Positions 17,761 to 29,653 are shown, counted from the first letter of the stretch. The stretch is 64,000 nt of DNA from Leptospira stimsonii (GCF_003545885.1 NZ_QHCT01000001.1:1554928-1618927); one strand, 5' to 3'. Made by a program: numbers and translations. The notes: generated from the letters alone by a model not told the origin.

Positions 17761-18271
17761 GGGTAAAAAACACTTCTCCCTCTTGCGTTTTTTCAAAAGA
17801 GGAACGGAACGGAAAATCGGATTTTTTTAATATTTCCAAAAATCCCAAACCGGCTCCTTTGCTGTCTTCCGGCCTTTCCCCCTTGATTTTCTCCTGATAG
17901 AGTTCTTTCACTTCTTCTCCCGTAAGCGAGAGAAAGTGTTCGAGTTTTTCTTGGAGCGGCGTGGCCGTTTCCGAGGTTAAAAAGTTCGCGGTAGAGAGTT
18001 TGAGAATATGACCCTTCTCCTTTACCAAGATCAAACCGACTCCGTAATCCTTTTCTCTCTCGGAAGAATAATGACTTACGTTCTGAGCCATCTCTACAAA
18101 TACGTTGAGAATTTTGTTTTTCCTTTTTTCATTCGAGATTCGATCCTTTAGAATTTCGGTTAGGCTTCCCAAAATATCGTGGGTCACGGCGCCTTGATAG
18201 TAAAGGACCGATTTCATCTTTTTAGAATGATCGTATTGTTTGTGGAGTCCGCCTGTTTTCATTCTTATCAT
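17735..18271 (-). CDS. Second SiaB-family kinase, paired with KAS II
   Basis: 178 residues, clearly paralogous to the protein at 5759-6313: FVEMAQNVSHYSSER (Glu60, Asn64, same positions) and the G-box DSKGAGLGFLEILKKS. No SiaC-like partner gene is adjacent. One base separates its start from the stop of the KAS II gene, so translation is probably coupled. It overlaps the convergent PP2C gene at its 3' end. Its target is unknown; it might phosphorylate the single SiaC-like protein at 5382-5756 or a partner elsewhere. Confidence 0.85.
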   Translation of the reverse strand: MIRMKTGGLHKQYDHSKKMKSVLYYQGAVTHDILGSLTEILKDRISNEKRKNKILNVFVEMAQNVSHYSSEREKDYGVGLILVKEKGHILKLSTANFLTSETATPLQEKLEHFLSLTGEEVKELYQEKIKGERPEDSKGAGLGFLEILKKSDFPFRSSFEKTQEGEVFFTLTVFFRLG

Positions 18272-18272
18272 C

Positions 18273-19559
18273 TTAAAGATCCGGTGCGGTCAGGCTTACG
18301 AAAGAAGACTGACTGCCGATTGCAAAAGCCATGGAGATCGCGTTTCTGAGACGAACCTTTCTGGCTCCCTCTGCCACGTGATCGTGATCACATTCCGGAT
18401 CGACGTCTTTGAGATTGATCGTCGGACAGATGATCTGTTTTTCCAACATCAATGCGGTTGCGGCTACGTTGATGATTCCAGCGGCTCCGAACGTATGTCC
18501 GAAGATCGGTTTGATCGAACCGAGGGGCGCCCACTTATTTTTTGCAAGGCCGTTGTATAGAACTTTGAGGGCCCTGCTTTCCGCCATATCATTGTTAACC
18601 GTTGCGGTCCCGTGTCCGCAGAAATAATCGATATCGCCGAGATGCATTCCACTGATCTTCAAAAGACGACTCAATCCGGTCGCGGCTTTTTTTCCCGTTA
18701 GATCCATTCTCATTGCGTGGTCCGCTTCGTTATAACTGAAGGTTCCCAACACTTCGGCGTAGATGCGGGCTCCTCGAGCGATGGCTCGATCCATTCTTTC
18801 CATACAAAGAACCGCGGCGCCTTCTCCAAGAATAAAACCGTCCCTGTTTCTATCGTAGGGTTTGATTGCGGACTTAGGATGTTTTTCTTCGGATGACATC
18901 ACCGAACTCGCAGGATCCGAATACATCATCATAAGAGGTTTGATCAAGGGAAACTCGTGTCCTCCTGCGTACATCACTTCGGCTCTTCCTTTTCGAATGG
19001 CTTGATAACAAAGACTGATCGCGTGATGTCCGCCGACACAGGCGGCCGTGATCGTAGTAACGAATCCCTGAATATTCGCATAGATTGCGGTTAGGTTCGT
19101 GGGATTGGAAGCCATCGAAGTAAGAACCGAATAACGATCGAAAACACTTTGGTTTTTTTCTTCGTGATAGAGTTTCCAAGCGTGTTCCCACCAAGCCAAG
19201 GACGCGCGAGAGGAAGAATCGATAAAGCCTACTTTGGAAGGATCCACCGAATCCTTATCCAATTTCGCATCCCTTCTTGCTTCTTCCATTGCGGACATGA
19301 GAGCGAAAGTCTCCCGGTTGTAATTCTTCGCGTGTTTTTCGTTTAAGTCCGGAAGATACTTTTTCCAATCGAAATCGTTCATCTCCGCCGCGACCTTAAC
19401 GGGCATATCGTGGGTTTTGAATCGTGTGATGGTATCGATCTGAGAATTTCCTTCAGAAAGGTTTTTCCAGAATGTCTCCACTGAGAATGTATTCGGAAGT
19501 ATAACTCCGATTCCCGTGATTACGACCCTGGAGTTTTTGCTTATTTTCGTTTTATCCAT
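18273..19559 (-). CDS. Beta-ketoacyl-ACP synthase II (FabF-like)
   Basis: 428 residues. Cys174 (TAACVGGHHA), His316 (CGHGTATVNND) and His355 (KPIFGHTFGAAG) complete the KAS I/II Cys-His-His triad. The length and the N-terminal VVITGIGVILPN fit FabF-like enzymes; spacing and composition differ from the housekeeping FabF that would normally sit in a fab cluster, so this is likely a paralog. It leads a two-gene operon with the second SiaB-like kinase. Confidence 0.9.
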   Translation of the reverse strand: MDKTKISKNSRVVITGIGVILPNTFSVETFWKNLSEGNSQIDTITRFKTHDMPVKVAAEMNDFDWKKYLPDLNEKHAKNYNRETFALMSAMEEARRDAKLDKDSVDPSKVGFIDSSSRASLAWWEHAWKLYHEEKNQSVFDRYSVLTSMASNPTNLTAIYANIQGFVTTITAACVGGHHAISLCYQAIRKGRAEVMYAGGHEFPLIKPLMMMYSDPASSVMSSEEKHPKSAIKPYDRNRDGFILGEGAAVLCMERMDRAIARGARIYAEVLGTFSYNEADHAMRMDLTGKKAATGLSRLLKISGMHLGDIDYFCGHGTATVNNDMAESRALKVLYNGLAKNKWAPLGSIKPIFGHTFGAAGIINVAATALMLEKQIICPTINLKDVDPECDHDHVAEGARKVRLRNAISMAFAIGSQSSFVSLTAPDL

Positions 19560-20083
19560 ATTGGTTCGATCGTATGCGGTTTGTCGTTCAAACGCAGATA
19601 ACGCTCTTCCTCTTCGATCTTTTTGGAAATATATTTCCTTTGAAAAACCCGATTCTTCCGAATTTTTAGAAAAGGGATTTTAAATATGTCATTGGACGCT
19701 AAAAATCAATTCAAAAAAACTAAAATATAGATTTGAGTGAAGAACCGGAACGAATTCTTTCTTTTGGAAACGCCTCGTTCCTTCCGGTCTGCGTAAGCTT
19801 TGATCCGACAAATTTTCAATCGAAAAATCGGCTTGCAACGGACTTTAAGTCCGCGTCAAAGGAAGTTCGGGGGATCCTTTTTAAGAATTGTTTGGGAATC
19901 GGTCGTAAGACCGACGTTTGGCGGGGTTCGCTGATTTTTTCGCGGAATGGCTTTTGGTTCGGAAAACGAAGTGAACGGAGAAGGCTATGATGAATGTAAC
20001 AAAAATAGTTACAAAATGCTTGCCATAAAAAATGAGACGGAAAAGATGGAGTCGTTCTGGTTATGATTCCTAGGAGGAATGTT
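19560..20083. other. Divergent intergenic region with two small palindromes
   Basis: 524 bases between divergent genes. Two perfect palindromes are visible: CGGACTTTAAGTCCG at 19839-19853 and TCGGTCGTAAGACCGA at 19899-19914. They resemble the hairpin repeats elsewhere in the window but with different sequence. The frame at 19733-19990 lacks protein-like composition. Confidence 0.5.
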
Positions 20084-21553
20084 ATGTGGAATGAAACTCT
20101 TTTGGTGCAAAAGAAAAAAGCCTTGGAAGGATTTGGAGTTTTATCTAAGAAATCGATCTCTCGTTTTATCGAGAATTTGCGGTCTCAAGACGATTGGAAA
20201 TTGCATAGGATCAACCCGATTCGGTTTGCAAGGGAAAACGATTTTGAAACGGGGGAGGCGATCGATCTCTTTCTACATTCCGGAAAGATCGGATTGATCG
20301 ATTTTGCATACAATATGATTTGTCCGGCCTGTGGCGGCGTCGCGTCTTCTCATACTTCCTTGGATCAGATCGAAGAAAAAAGTTTTCATTGTTATATTTG
20401 TAATCTGGATGTTCCCGCGACTCTGGACGATCAAGTGGAAGTGAGTTTTTCGATCAACCCGTCGATCAAAAAACAGAATCTGGATCCTTTGGTCGATGCG
20501 GAAACCTATCTCAGATATCATATCTCGGCGAACTTTCACAAGTCCAAAGAACTTTTGGACTTTCTTGGTAAGAATATAAACGGCTTGATCGTATTGGAAC
20601 CGGGAATCACCCGCAATATCACGTTAGACGCCATCAATGTTCCCGCTTATCAGCTCAGTTCGGTCGAGAACAATTCGGCGGTCTATCTGTATTTTGACGG
20701 GGAAGAAACGCCGGATGATCGGGTCATCGACTTAAGTTTACTCACGAGCGGTTTTACTCCGAACGAACTTCATTTGTCTCCGGGAAAATACGAACTCAAA
20801 GTTTCCAATCGGACGATCGCAAAGGCCGGCTTTATCATCATAAAACCGGATCTTCCGAGAATATTAGAAATCGTGAAAGAACATCCCACTGTGATTGAGC
20901 CGTTCCTGACCGCGAAGATGCTTTTGAACAATCAGACATTCCGAGAACTCTTTCGGATCCAACAACTGAGCAGTAAATTAAATCTGAACGTAAAAAGTCT
21001 TACGATTCTTTTTACGGACCTAAGAGGGTCCACGGAAATGTATGATAAGGCAGGGGATATTCTCGCCTATCGATTGGTTCAGGAACACTTTCGTCTTCTT
21101 ACCGAAACCGTGAAGAAGTTCCACGGAGCGATCGTCAAAACGATGGGGGATGCGATCATGGCTACCTTTTCAAGTCCTCTGGACGGAATGTTTGCCGCTC
21201 TCGAGATGATGACTCGAATCGACGAGATGAATGAAGAATTTAAGGAGCATGGTCATGAGATCGGTTTGAAAGTCGGACTCAACGAAGGACCTGCGTTAGC
21301 CGTAATCAACGACGAAAGACTCGATTATTTCGGGCAAAGTGTGAACATCGCCGCTCGGGTCCAATCGCTCGCTTCCGCCGGAGAAATCTGGGTGACCGAG
21401 CCGATTCTTTCCAGTCCCGGAATTCAGGAAGAATTGAGCCTTAGGGGATACGATTCCGAAAAACACGAAGCTTCCTTGAAGGGAGTCGGTCAGAAGGCAA
21501 CGGTTCACAAACTCTACAGATTCGAAGAACGGAGTGAATTGGTCGGCGTTTGA
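20084..21553 (+). CDS. Class III nucleotidyl cyclase with DUF5939-like zinc-ribbon N-terminus
   Basis: 489 residues from ATG 20084, which has a perfect AGGAGG at 20072-20077. The N-terminal half carries a zinc ribbon CPACG-(about 22)-CYIC and resembles DUF5939 found before some cyclases. The C-terminal cyclase domain (about 300-470) has ILFTDLRGST, KTMGDAIMATF and LDYFGQSVNIAARV, giving both metal Asp, the Lys, and the Asn/Arg transition-state residues. Predicted cytosolic, probably cAMP-forming. Monocistronic, followed by a strong terminator. Confidence 0.88.
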   Translation: MWNETLLVQKKKALEGFGVLSKKSISRFIENLRSQDDWKLHRINPIRFARENDFETGEAIDLFLHSGKIGLIDFAYNMICPACGGVASSHTSLDQIEEKSFHCYICNLDVPATLDDQVEVSFSINPSIKKQNLDPLVDAETYLRYHISANFHKSKELLDFLGKNINGLIVLEPGITRNITLDAINVPAYQLSSVENNSAVYLYFDGEETPDDRVIDLSLLTSGFTPNELHLSPGKYELKVSNRTIAKAGFIIIKPDLPRILEIVKEHPTVIEPFLTAKMLLNNQTFRELFRIQQLSSKLNLNVKSLTILFTDLRGSTEMYDKAGDILAYRLVQEHFRLLTETVKKFHGAIVKTMGDAIMATFSSPLDGMFAALEMMTRIDEMNEEFKEHGHEIGLKVGLNEGPALAVINDERLDYFGQSVNIAARVQSLASAGEIWVTEPILSSPGIQEELSLRGYDSEKHEASLKGVGQKATVHKLYRFEERSELVGV

Positions 21554-21560
21554 GAACCGG

Positions 21561-21590
21561 ATTCGTCTTCGGGGAAATCCGAAGACGAAT
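21561..21590 (+). terminator. Rho-independent-like terminator after the cyclase gene
   Basis: Perfect 12-bp stem ATTCGTCTTCGG / CCGAAGACGAAT with a GGAAAT loop, starting 7 nt after the stop codon and followed by TAGAAAAAATTTATTTT. Confidence 0.75.
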
Positions 21591-21655
21591 TAGAAAAAAT
21601 TTATTTTCAAAAAGATACAAAAAACGATCCTTTTGTTTTTTAATAGGAAAGGGTT

Positions 21656-22087
21656 ATGAATTACAAAAAAACGAGTTTGTTAGTTTTCGTCTCTTTGGCG
21701 CTTTTTATCTTCAATTGTAAAGGTGCTGGAAATCCGGCCGCAGAAATGCAAGAGCTTGCGAAGAAGTCCAAGGATATCACTTGTTCCAAGACCGTAGAAT
21801 GTGCGAAGGAACAATTCAGCAAATTGCCGGAAGCTCAGAGAAAATTTCTTCCTCCGATGCTTCAATCCAAGGAAGCTTGTTTGGAATCGATCGAACAAAA
21901 TGCCGCGGCTCAGAGAGCGAAAACCGGTAAAACCGAAGCCGACGAATGGAAGGACGCAACTCCCGAGAAAGTACAAGCGGCCAAAGAATGTATGGCCTTG
22001 ATCGAGAAAACAAGTTGTTCCGAAATGATGTCGCCTAACAGTCCGATCCAAAAATCGGAAGCCTGTCAGTTTTTATCTAAAAAATAA
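21656..22087 (+). CDS. Small cysteine-rich lipoprotein
   Basis: 143 residues. Signal sequence with lipobox LFIFNC (lipidated Cys about 21). The mature part has six further Cys (ITC, VEC, EAC, KEC, TSC, EAC), suggesting three disulfides in an alpha-helical exported domain. It resembles a family of small Leptospira lipoproteins (I think TIGR04454, not certain). Function unknown. GGAAAGGG lies shortly before ATG 21656. Confidence 0.78.
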   Translation: MNYKKTSLLVFVSLALFIFNCKGAGNPAAEMQELAKKSKDITCSKTVECAKEQFSKLPEAQRKFLPPMLQSKEACLESIEQNAAAQRAKTGKTEADEWKDATPEKVQAAKECMALIEKTSCSEMMSPNSPIQKSEACQFLSKK

Positions 22088-22103
22088 AAATTCTCTTTAG
22101 AAC

Positions 22104-22139
22104 CTCCGTCGGAATTGGATTTCATTTACTTTCCGGCGG
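22104..22139 (+). terminator. Possible terminator hairpin after the lipoprotein gene
   Basis: TCCGTCGGAA pairs with TTCCGGCGGA (one G-T pair) 16 nt after the stop; followed by ATTTCTCG, a weak T-tract. Confidence 0.4.
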
Positions 22140-22696
22140 AATTTCTCGATACAACCCGCCTCAAAGTTTCTCTGAATCGGAAATAGAATCCGAATCAAAA
22201 AATCCCTGTAAATTTCTCCTTTTAGATTCTAACAAAAAATGACTAAAGTAGGCTTGTTCCCTTCGAATAAATTAGTAATTTATGCTATTCTAATAATATA
22301 AAAAAGAAGCAAGAATGAAAAACGAAATTGTTGTTTGCGAGTGATCTCGACCAAGTTTTTTTCATCTCAAATCAAGCGTAATCTAAGAATTCTCCGAATT
22401 CTTCCACAAGAAATCTTGCGCTTTCGAAGCGGTCTATGTTTCGCGTTCACCGGTTTCATTTTACGAACATAAATCTAACTTTTTTTCGTTTGCGCCGAGA
22501 GTGGATTCCACCTTGTCACAAAAACGGATAGCAACACGTCTTTCCTTTGATCTTGAAAGGGCGAAAGGATTCAAAAAAAAACGATGGAGGACAAAGGAAC
22601 ACTTTCTTTGTTGGAAGCTATTTTCTTGATTATCCGAGAAGTTTTATGAAAAGAATTGAGTTCGCCTTTGCAAAACTGATCAAGAGGTCAACATCT
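22140..22696. other. Long untranslated region before the hydrolase gene
   Basis: About 560 bases with no supported gene. The hydrolase frame opens at 22547 but the best start is 22697. I see AT-rich sequence at 22230-22320 that could hold a promoter, and nothing else. Confidence 0.35.
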
Positions 22697-23647
22697 ATGT
22701 TCCCATTCGATAGTTTAAAAAAAATCTGTCTGATTCTTTTTTCCATTTTTATCCTTCACTGTGGATTGTTTGTCGAAACGATCCCGCCGGGGAAAATTTT
22801 GGACGAGGGTGAATTCGATCGTTTTTTAAAGTTAGGTGATGTCAATTATCACTACCAGGATTTCCCCGGAACGAAAGGAGATATCTTTCTTTTGCACGGT
22901 TTTGGATCTTCGACTTATACTTGGACGGAAACGATTCCTTATTTGAGAAAATCCGGTTATAGAATCGTATCTTTGGACATGAAAGGTTTCGGTTGGTCGG
23001 ATAAACCTCTGGAAGGAGATTACCGCGTGGAAAGGTTACAAATCGAAGTCGCGAGTTTCTTAAAAGCATTAAAGTTACGGAATGTAGTTTTCATCGGAAA
23101 TTCTTTGGGTGGGGCGATCGCCGCTTTGACTTCGGCAAAAGATCCGGACCTCGTCGGGAAGTTGATTTTGATAGACGCAGTCGGTCCGTATCCGATGAAA
23201 AAACCTCTGATCATTCGGATGTCCAATCTCCCCTTTGCCGCAGAAATGATGAAAACCTTTTACGGAAAATGGCTTTTTCACTGGAACCTCAAAGAAGTCG
23301 TCTTCGATCCGAAGGTGATTACGGAAGAACGAATCGGCGCGTATTTCGATCGTCTTAGAACGTTAGGCGGAATTGAATCTACGGTTTCATTTTCGAGAAC
23401 TTTAGAGGACGGCTTTGCAAAAGGATATCTCGGGCTCGTCCCGACCATCAAACAGCCGACTCTGATTCTCTGGGGAAAGGACGACGGATGGATTCCTCTT
23501 ACGATCGGTGAACAATTTCACAAAGACATTTCCAATTCTCAAATGATCGTTTTTGAAAACTGTGGACACATTCCTCAGGAGGAAATCCCGGAAAAAACCG
23601 CGAAGGCGATTCTGGAATTCCTTTCCAAAGAATCGAAAAACAAATGA
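22697..23647 (+). CDS. Alpha/beta-hydrolase lipoprotein
   Basis: 316 residues from ATG 22697 (AGAGG 9 nt upstream). N-terminal signal with lipobox FILHC indicates a lipid-anchored protein. Hydrolase motifs: oxyanion LLHGFGSST, nucleophile elbow GNSLGG (Ser), acid Asp in ILWGKDDGW and His in ENCGHIPQEE, so the triad is complete. Similar to haloalkane dehalogenase/epoxide hydrolase/lipase-like family members; substrate cannot be set. Upstream in-frame ATG 22646 is possible but would place the signal peptide 17 residues in. Confidence 0.87.
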   Translation: MFPFDSLKKICLILFSIFILHCGLFVETIPPGKILDEGEFDRFLKLGDVNYHYQDFPGTKGDIFLLHGFGSSTYTWTETIPYLRKSGYRIVSLDMKGFGWSDKPLEGDYRVERLQIEVASFLKALKLRNVVFIGNSLGGAIAALTSAKDPDLVGKLILIDAVGPYPMKKPLIIRMSNLPFAAEMMKTFYGKWLFHWNLKEVVFDPKVITEERIGAYFDRLRTLGGIESTVSFSRTLEDGFAKGYLGLVPTIKQPTLILWGKDDGWIPLTIGEQFHKDISNSQMIVFENCGHIPQEEIPEKTAKAILEFLSKESKNK

Positions 23648-23837
23648 TGGATTGAATCAAAGTCGGGTTCAAAATTCGATCGAAACAAATCTGAAGCGGA
23701 CGCCAACCTTCGCTTCAGTTAAAATCGGACGATTCTACTATTTTGAATTTACTCGTTTCAGAATGGATTTTTTTCGCAAAGTATTCCCGATCAAATCGGT
23801 CCTTCTTTTACGCTTCGCTTAACAAAAGTCAGAACGT

Positions 23838-24845
23838 CTATAAGGAATTCTCTTCGATGACTTCCGATTCCTTGAGGGAAAATTCCGCCTTTCCTAAACC
23901 GCGTTTTCTTCTGTCTACGATCCAATATAAGTAGAAGAGGATTGCAAAAATGCTCTGTAGAATGAATTGCGCGAGGTGAACCGTGGTCGCGTAAAACAAA
24001 CCTTCGGATGCCTTTCTTCCCATAAGAACAAACGCGGAGGTGACGGACGCGTGAAACACTCCGGCACCTGAAGGTGCGGAGGGGACCATCACTCCGACCG
24101 CTCCTGCGAACATGATCAAGACGATTCCTGCGTAGCTCATTTCGATTCCGACTAACTTGAGTAAGATTCCGTAACTCAGCGCGTATCCGATCAGCCAAGT
24201 GAACGCGGTCAATATCGCCGGAAGCAGAAATCTTTTTAATACCAAAAACTTTCCGAGGTCTCGAACGTAGTGGGCGAGTTTTTGTAAGAACCATTCTTTC
24301 TTTCCTAAGAGTCCGGCCGCCCAAGCAAGAACGGAAACGATCGTTTCGTTCAAGAAACGAACCGCGATCAATCCGAGAAAAATTCCGACGATCACAAGCG
24401 AAGAGATGATAAAGAAAGAGTCGCTACTTTCGTCTTTGATTCCCAAAAACATGAGCGCGCAGATTCCCGCGGAGAATATAAAAGAAAAATCTAATACTTT
24501 TTCGATAAAAAGCGCGGTCACCAAGGTCGGATATTGGAGATCGGATTCTTTTTTACAAAAATACAAACGGAAAATGTCTCCTCCTCTCGCGGGGAGAAAC
24601 ATATTGGCACCGACTCCGATAAATGAGGAAAAGAGCGCATAACGGAAGGAGATTTGTTTTCCCATCAGAAGGTGCCATCTCCAGGAAAATAAAAGAAGTC
24701 CCCAAGCGGAAGAAATACAAAACGGAATCAGATAGATCGGTTCCCATCGTTCTTGGATTCTCGAGAATTCGCTAAGATCCAGTTTCGAGAATAAAAATCC
24801 GAGCGCGACGACGCTGATTACGGTTCCAAATAGAATTCGTTTCAA
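23838..24845 (-). CDS. Lysylphosphatidylglycerol-synthase-type membrane protein (UPF0104-like)
   Basis: 335 residues with about eight hydrophobic segments. The start [22 protein letters not shown], the segment [20 protein letters not shown] and the late [15 protein letters not shown] are typical of the LPG_synthase_TM flippase-like family. No cytoplasmic synthetase domain is present, so it is the membrane module alone; a role in lipid translocation or an unrelated glycolipid function is possible. Last gene of a five-gene minus-strand operon, 15 nt after the HIT gene. Confidence 0.82.
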   Translation of the reverse strand: MKRILFGTVISVVALGFLFSKLDLSEFSRIQERWEPIYLIPFCISSAWGLLLFSWRWHLLMGKQISFRYALFSSFIGVGANMFLPARGGDIFRLYFCKKESDLQYPTLVTALFIEKVLDFSFIFSAGICALMFLGIKDESSDSFFIISSLVIVGIFLGLIAVRFLNETIVSVLAWAAGLLGKKEWFLQKLAHYVRDLGKFLVLKRFLLPAILTAFTWLIGYALSYGILLKLVGIEMSYAGIVLIMFAGAVGVMVPSAPSGAGVFHASVTSAFVLMGRKASEGLFYATTVHLAQFILQSIFAILFYLYWIVDRRKRGLGKAEFSLKESEVIEENSL

Positions 24846-24860
24846 TGTTAGTTCCTTGAG

Positions 24861-25211
24861 TTATCCCGGAGGCCATTGCAATTGGCGTTCGGCTAATAGA
24901 TGAAAATGAATGTGAAAAACGGTTTGTCCGCCGTTTTTGCCGGTATTGTTTACGACTCGATATCCGTTTTCTGCAATTCCTAAATTCTTTGCGACGTCGC
25001 GGATTTGAACGAGTATGTTCCCGAGAAGAACGGAATCCTCGTTTTTTACGTCCGCGAGGGAAACGATGTGTTTTTTGGGGATGAATACGATATGAACCGG
25101 AGCCTGCGGAGAAATATCATGAAATGCTAATATTTCTTCGTTTTCAAAGGCGATCTTGGAGGGAATTTCTTTTGCGATGATCTTGCAGAAGATACAATTC
25201 GGATCTTTCAT
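24861..25211 (-). CDS. HIT-family nucleotide-binding hydrolase
   Basis: 116 residues. [14 protein letters not shown] at the N-terminus and the histidine triad [10 protein letters not shown] near the C-terminus place it in the HINT branch (purine nucleoside phosphoramidase-like). ATG 25211 overlaps the upstream ROK stop as ATGA. Cytosolic. The first six residues of the longer frame (from 25229) fall inside the ROK gene and are unlikely. Confidence 0.93.
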   Translation of the reverse strand: MKDPNCIFCKIIAKEIPSKIAFENEEILAFHDISPQAPVHIVFIPKKHIVSLADVKNEDSVLLGNILVQIRDVAKNLGIAENGYRVVNNTGKNGGQTVFHIHFHLLAERQLQWPPG

Positions 25212-26104
25212 TCGTGATTCTCCATACAAAGCGCGGCCGCGCCGAGCGCTCCCGCTACGTTTCCACCGGGTAGAATTTGAGTATAAGTTCTAAAAATAGG
25301 GAAGATCAGGCCGTGAATTTTTTCTTTCAAGACGTTTCCGTAGAGATCCCAGGATTTGACGAGACCTCCCGTAAAAACGATCTTCTCCGGATTGACCGTG
25401 TGGATCAAGGTTCTACAGAGCTGAGAAAGCGCGTCGATTCCTTCGTTTAACAGAGTTACTGCGAGCTTGTCTCCCTTTCTTACGTTTTCGAAAAATTCTT
25501 CCGCACTGGAAAGAGGAACTCCGCAGGCTTCATGATAACGGTGTAAAAATCCGCTTGCGCTAAAATAGGCTTCCGTACATCCTCTTTGTCCACAACCGCA
25601 GAGCGCGCCTCCGGGAAGATAGGTTACGTGTCCTGCTTCCATCCCGCTTCCCCGATATCCGTTGAACAGTTTTCCCTGATACACCCAACCTCCGCCGAGC
25701 CCCGTTCCTAACGTTAGGATCATCAGATTGGAAGATCCTTTTCCGAGACCGAAACGATATTCTCCGAGAGCCGCCAGGTTTGCGTCGTTATTGTAATATA
25801 CGGGAAGTTTAAAATTCTTCTTGAGATGAGCGACTAACGCAACCTCTTTTAAGAGGGGAAGGTTCGCGGATTCGATGAGAATTCCGTTTTCCGTGTCGAT
25901 CGGACCCGGGCTTCCGATCCCGACCGCGACGAGCGAAGAATCTTCGAGTTCGTTCACGATATTTACGAGAGAATCCAAAAATTCTTTTTCGGTCGTTTCG
26001 ATTCCCGTGTTTCTCGAAGTTTGTTTGAGAATGGTTCCGTTCGTATCGACCAGACTCGCTTTGATGCTCCCGGCTCCGATATCGATTCCGAGATAGGATT
26101 TCAT
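25208..26104 (-). CDS. ROK-family sugar kinase (glucokinase-like)
   Basis: 298 residues. N-terminal phosphate loop [16 protein letters not shown], catalytic Asp in [27 protein letters not shown], and the zinc-binding [17 protein letters not shown] that defines ROK kinases. Likely phosphorylates glucose or another hexose with ATP. Both ends overlap neighbours by four bases (ATGA), so translation is coupled to the ABC ATPase upstream and the HIT gene downstream. Confidence 0.92.
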   Translation of the reverse strand: MKSYLGIDIGAGSIKASLVDTNGTILKQTSRNTGIETTEKEFLDSLVNIVNELEDSSLVAVGIGSPGPIDTENGILIESANLPLLKEVALVAHLKKNFKLPVYYNNDANLAALGEYRFGLGKGSSNLMILTLGTGLGGGWVYQGKLFNGYRGSGMEAGHVTYLPGGALCGCGQRGCTEAYFSASGFLHRYHEACGVPLSSAEEFFENVRKGDKLAVTLLNEGIDALSQLCRTLIHTVNPEKIVFTGGLVKSWDLYGNVLKEKIHGLIFPIFRTYTQILPGGNVAGALGAAALCMENHE

Positions 26105-26762
26105 TTTACCACCCGGGTAAACGCTCCCTCTCTCATTTCATAGATCGTCTTCGCGTCGAATGCCAGGTTCATATCATGAGTCACGAGTAGAATCGTAAGT
26201 CCTCTCGTGTTAAAATCGTATAAAAGATTTCTCACGAGTTCGCTGTTCTCCGGATCCAAATCTCCGGAGGGTTCGTCCGCGAGAAGGAGTTCGGGTTCGT
26301 TGATCAAGGATCTTGCGATCGCGGTCATCTGAATCTGTCCGCCAGAAAGTTTACTCGGATAACTCTTACGAATCGATTCGAGGTGAAGGCTCTGAATGAG
26401 GTATTCGCATTTTTCCAAATATTCTTTTTGACTAAACTTTCCCACAAGAAGAGCCGGAAGTAGAATATTCTCCTCCACGTCGAGATGAGGAAGGAGTTCT
26501 GAAAACTGAAAGATCAGTCCGATGTTTCTCGCGCGAAAGTTCGCCAAGGTTCCGTGACCCATGTCGCTCACCTTGGTCGTATCGAAGTAAACTTCTCCCG
26601 AAGAACTGGAAAGCATTCCTGTGATCATCGAAAGAAGTGTGGTCTTTCCAGAACCGGAAGGTCCTACGATCGCCACGTAATCGGATTGGTTCATGTCGAA
26701 AGATACGCCGTTCACGGCCTTGGACTTTCCGTATTCTCTGGAAAGATCGTTGATGCGAAGAA

Positions 26763-26766
<4 letters not shown>
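26101..26766 (-). CDS. ABC transporter ATP-binding protein (LolD/MacB-type)
   Basis: 221 residues: Walker [11 protein letters not shown]-loop [12 protein letters not shown], signature [13 protein letters not shown], Walker [17 protein letters not shown]-loop LVTHDMNLA. Belongs to the LolD/MacB/FtsE group. Partner permease is the overlapping small gene at 26763-27287. Such pairs move lipoproteins, peptides or act as mechanotransmitters; the cargo is unknown. Confidence 0.93.
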
Positions 26767-27287
<521 letters not shown>

Positions 27288-27372
27288 CTGGTTTTAGTTT
27301 CTACAAATGATTTGATTTTATCCCAAGATTGGGCAATACCCGGTTCGGCTCCCGGGATTTTATCCATTTACT

Positions 27373-28973
<1,601 letters not shown>

Positions 28974-29022
28974 GAAGATATCTTGATTGACATACTTCCG
29001 AATCTACGTTCCAATCGATACT

Positions 29023-29259
29023 GTGAGTTCCCATTTATTACATCGTATTACGTTGAATCCGGACGTTTGTCATGGAAAACCCACCATTCGAAATCAACGT
29101 TATACTGTAGAATTAATTTTGGATCTTTTATCTTCAGGGATGAACGAGGATGAGATCTTAGCCGATTTTCCTTCCTTGGAAAAAGAAGATATCTTGGCTT
29201 CCTTGGAATACGCATCTCATCTCGTTAAGGTTAAATCCATCTACAAAGCTTCTGCATGA
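29023..29259 (+). CDS. DUF433-family antitoxin
   Basis: 78 residues if GTG 29023 is the start. The body HRITLNPDVCHGKPTIR...LDLLSSGMNEDEILADFPSL is a clear DUF433 match; these proteins are antitoxins paired with DUF5615 PIN-like toxins. The frame is open back to TTG 28987, but DUF433 proteins normally begin a few residues before RIT.NP. Its stop overlaps (ATGA) the start of a broken toxin remnant, preserving the usual operon geometry. Confidence 0.82.
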   Translation: MSSHLLHRITLNPDVCHGKPTIRNQRYTVELILDLLSSGMNEDEILADFPSLEKEDILASLEYASHLVKVKSIYKASA

Positions 29260-29423
29260 AGTTCTTGATCGACGCTTAAGCTTCCTTTCACGCTCGTGAA
29301 ATTGTTTTTTTGTTTTTCCTCTTCGAACAATTCTTACCTGCGATGCTGAAGGAATTCTCCACGAACGAATGGCTGGAACTGACAAACGAAGGATTGATCG
29401 TTCACGAGAACGGGTTCTCATAA
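29256..29423 (+). pseudogene. Remnant of a DUF5615 PIN-like toxin
   Basis: ATG 29256 opens MKFLIDA followed at once by TAA. MKFLIDA(Q)LP is the canonical start of DUF5615 toxins; shifting frame by one after it continues LPFTLVKLF, the expected sequence. The tail 29343-29423 reads KEFSTNEWLELTNEGLIVHE in frame with a stop, like the usual C-terminus. The middle, with most of the catalytic acidic residues, is missing: the remnant is about 56 codons versus about 110 in intact toxins. So there is a frameshift plus an internal deletion. Confidence 0.72.
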
Positions 29424-29653
29424 ACGCAGAATAAGTGCGTCTTGGAGACCCGGATTGTTCGAGACCGGTTTCCTTTTTTTGTTTATCCATTTCTTATTTT
29501 CAGATTCTTAGAAAACAGGAGTTTCCTTTTGGAGAGGATTTCAACTTATCGAAGAGTCCTTTCAGTCGATAAAAAAGAAAACTTTCGTTCGACTTTCAGG
29601 ACGAATTTCAAAGACTGGACTCGTTCCCTATTTCGTTCGAGTTTAATTCCGTT

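Noticed and set aside
12749..19559. Possible polyketide or secondary-metabolite cluster around KAS III, CoA-transferase, thioesterase, SDR and KAS II
   Set aside because: Genes are on both strands in at least three units, with no acyl carrier protein, acyltransferase or phosphopantetheinyl transferase; a loose lipid-metabolism neighbourhood is all that can be supported.
19733..19990. 85-residue frame in the intergenic region before the zinc-ribbon cyclase
   Set aside because: Contains two palindromes and no ribosome site; composition is not protein-like.
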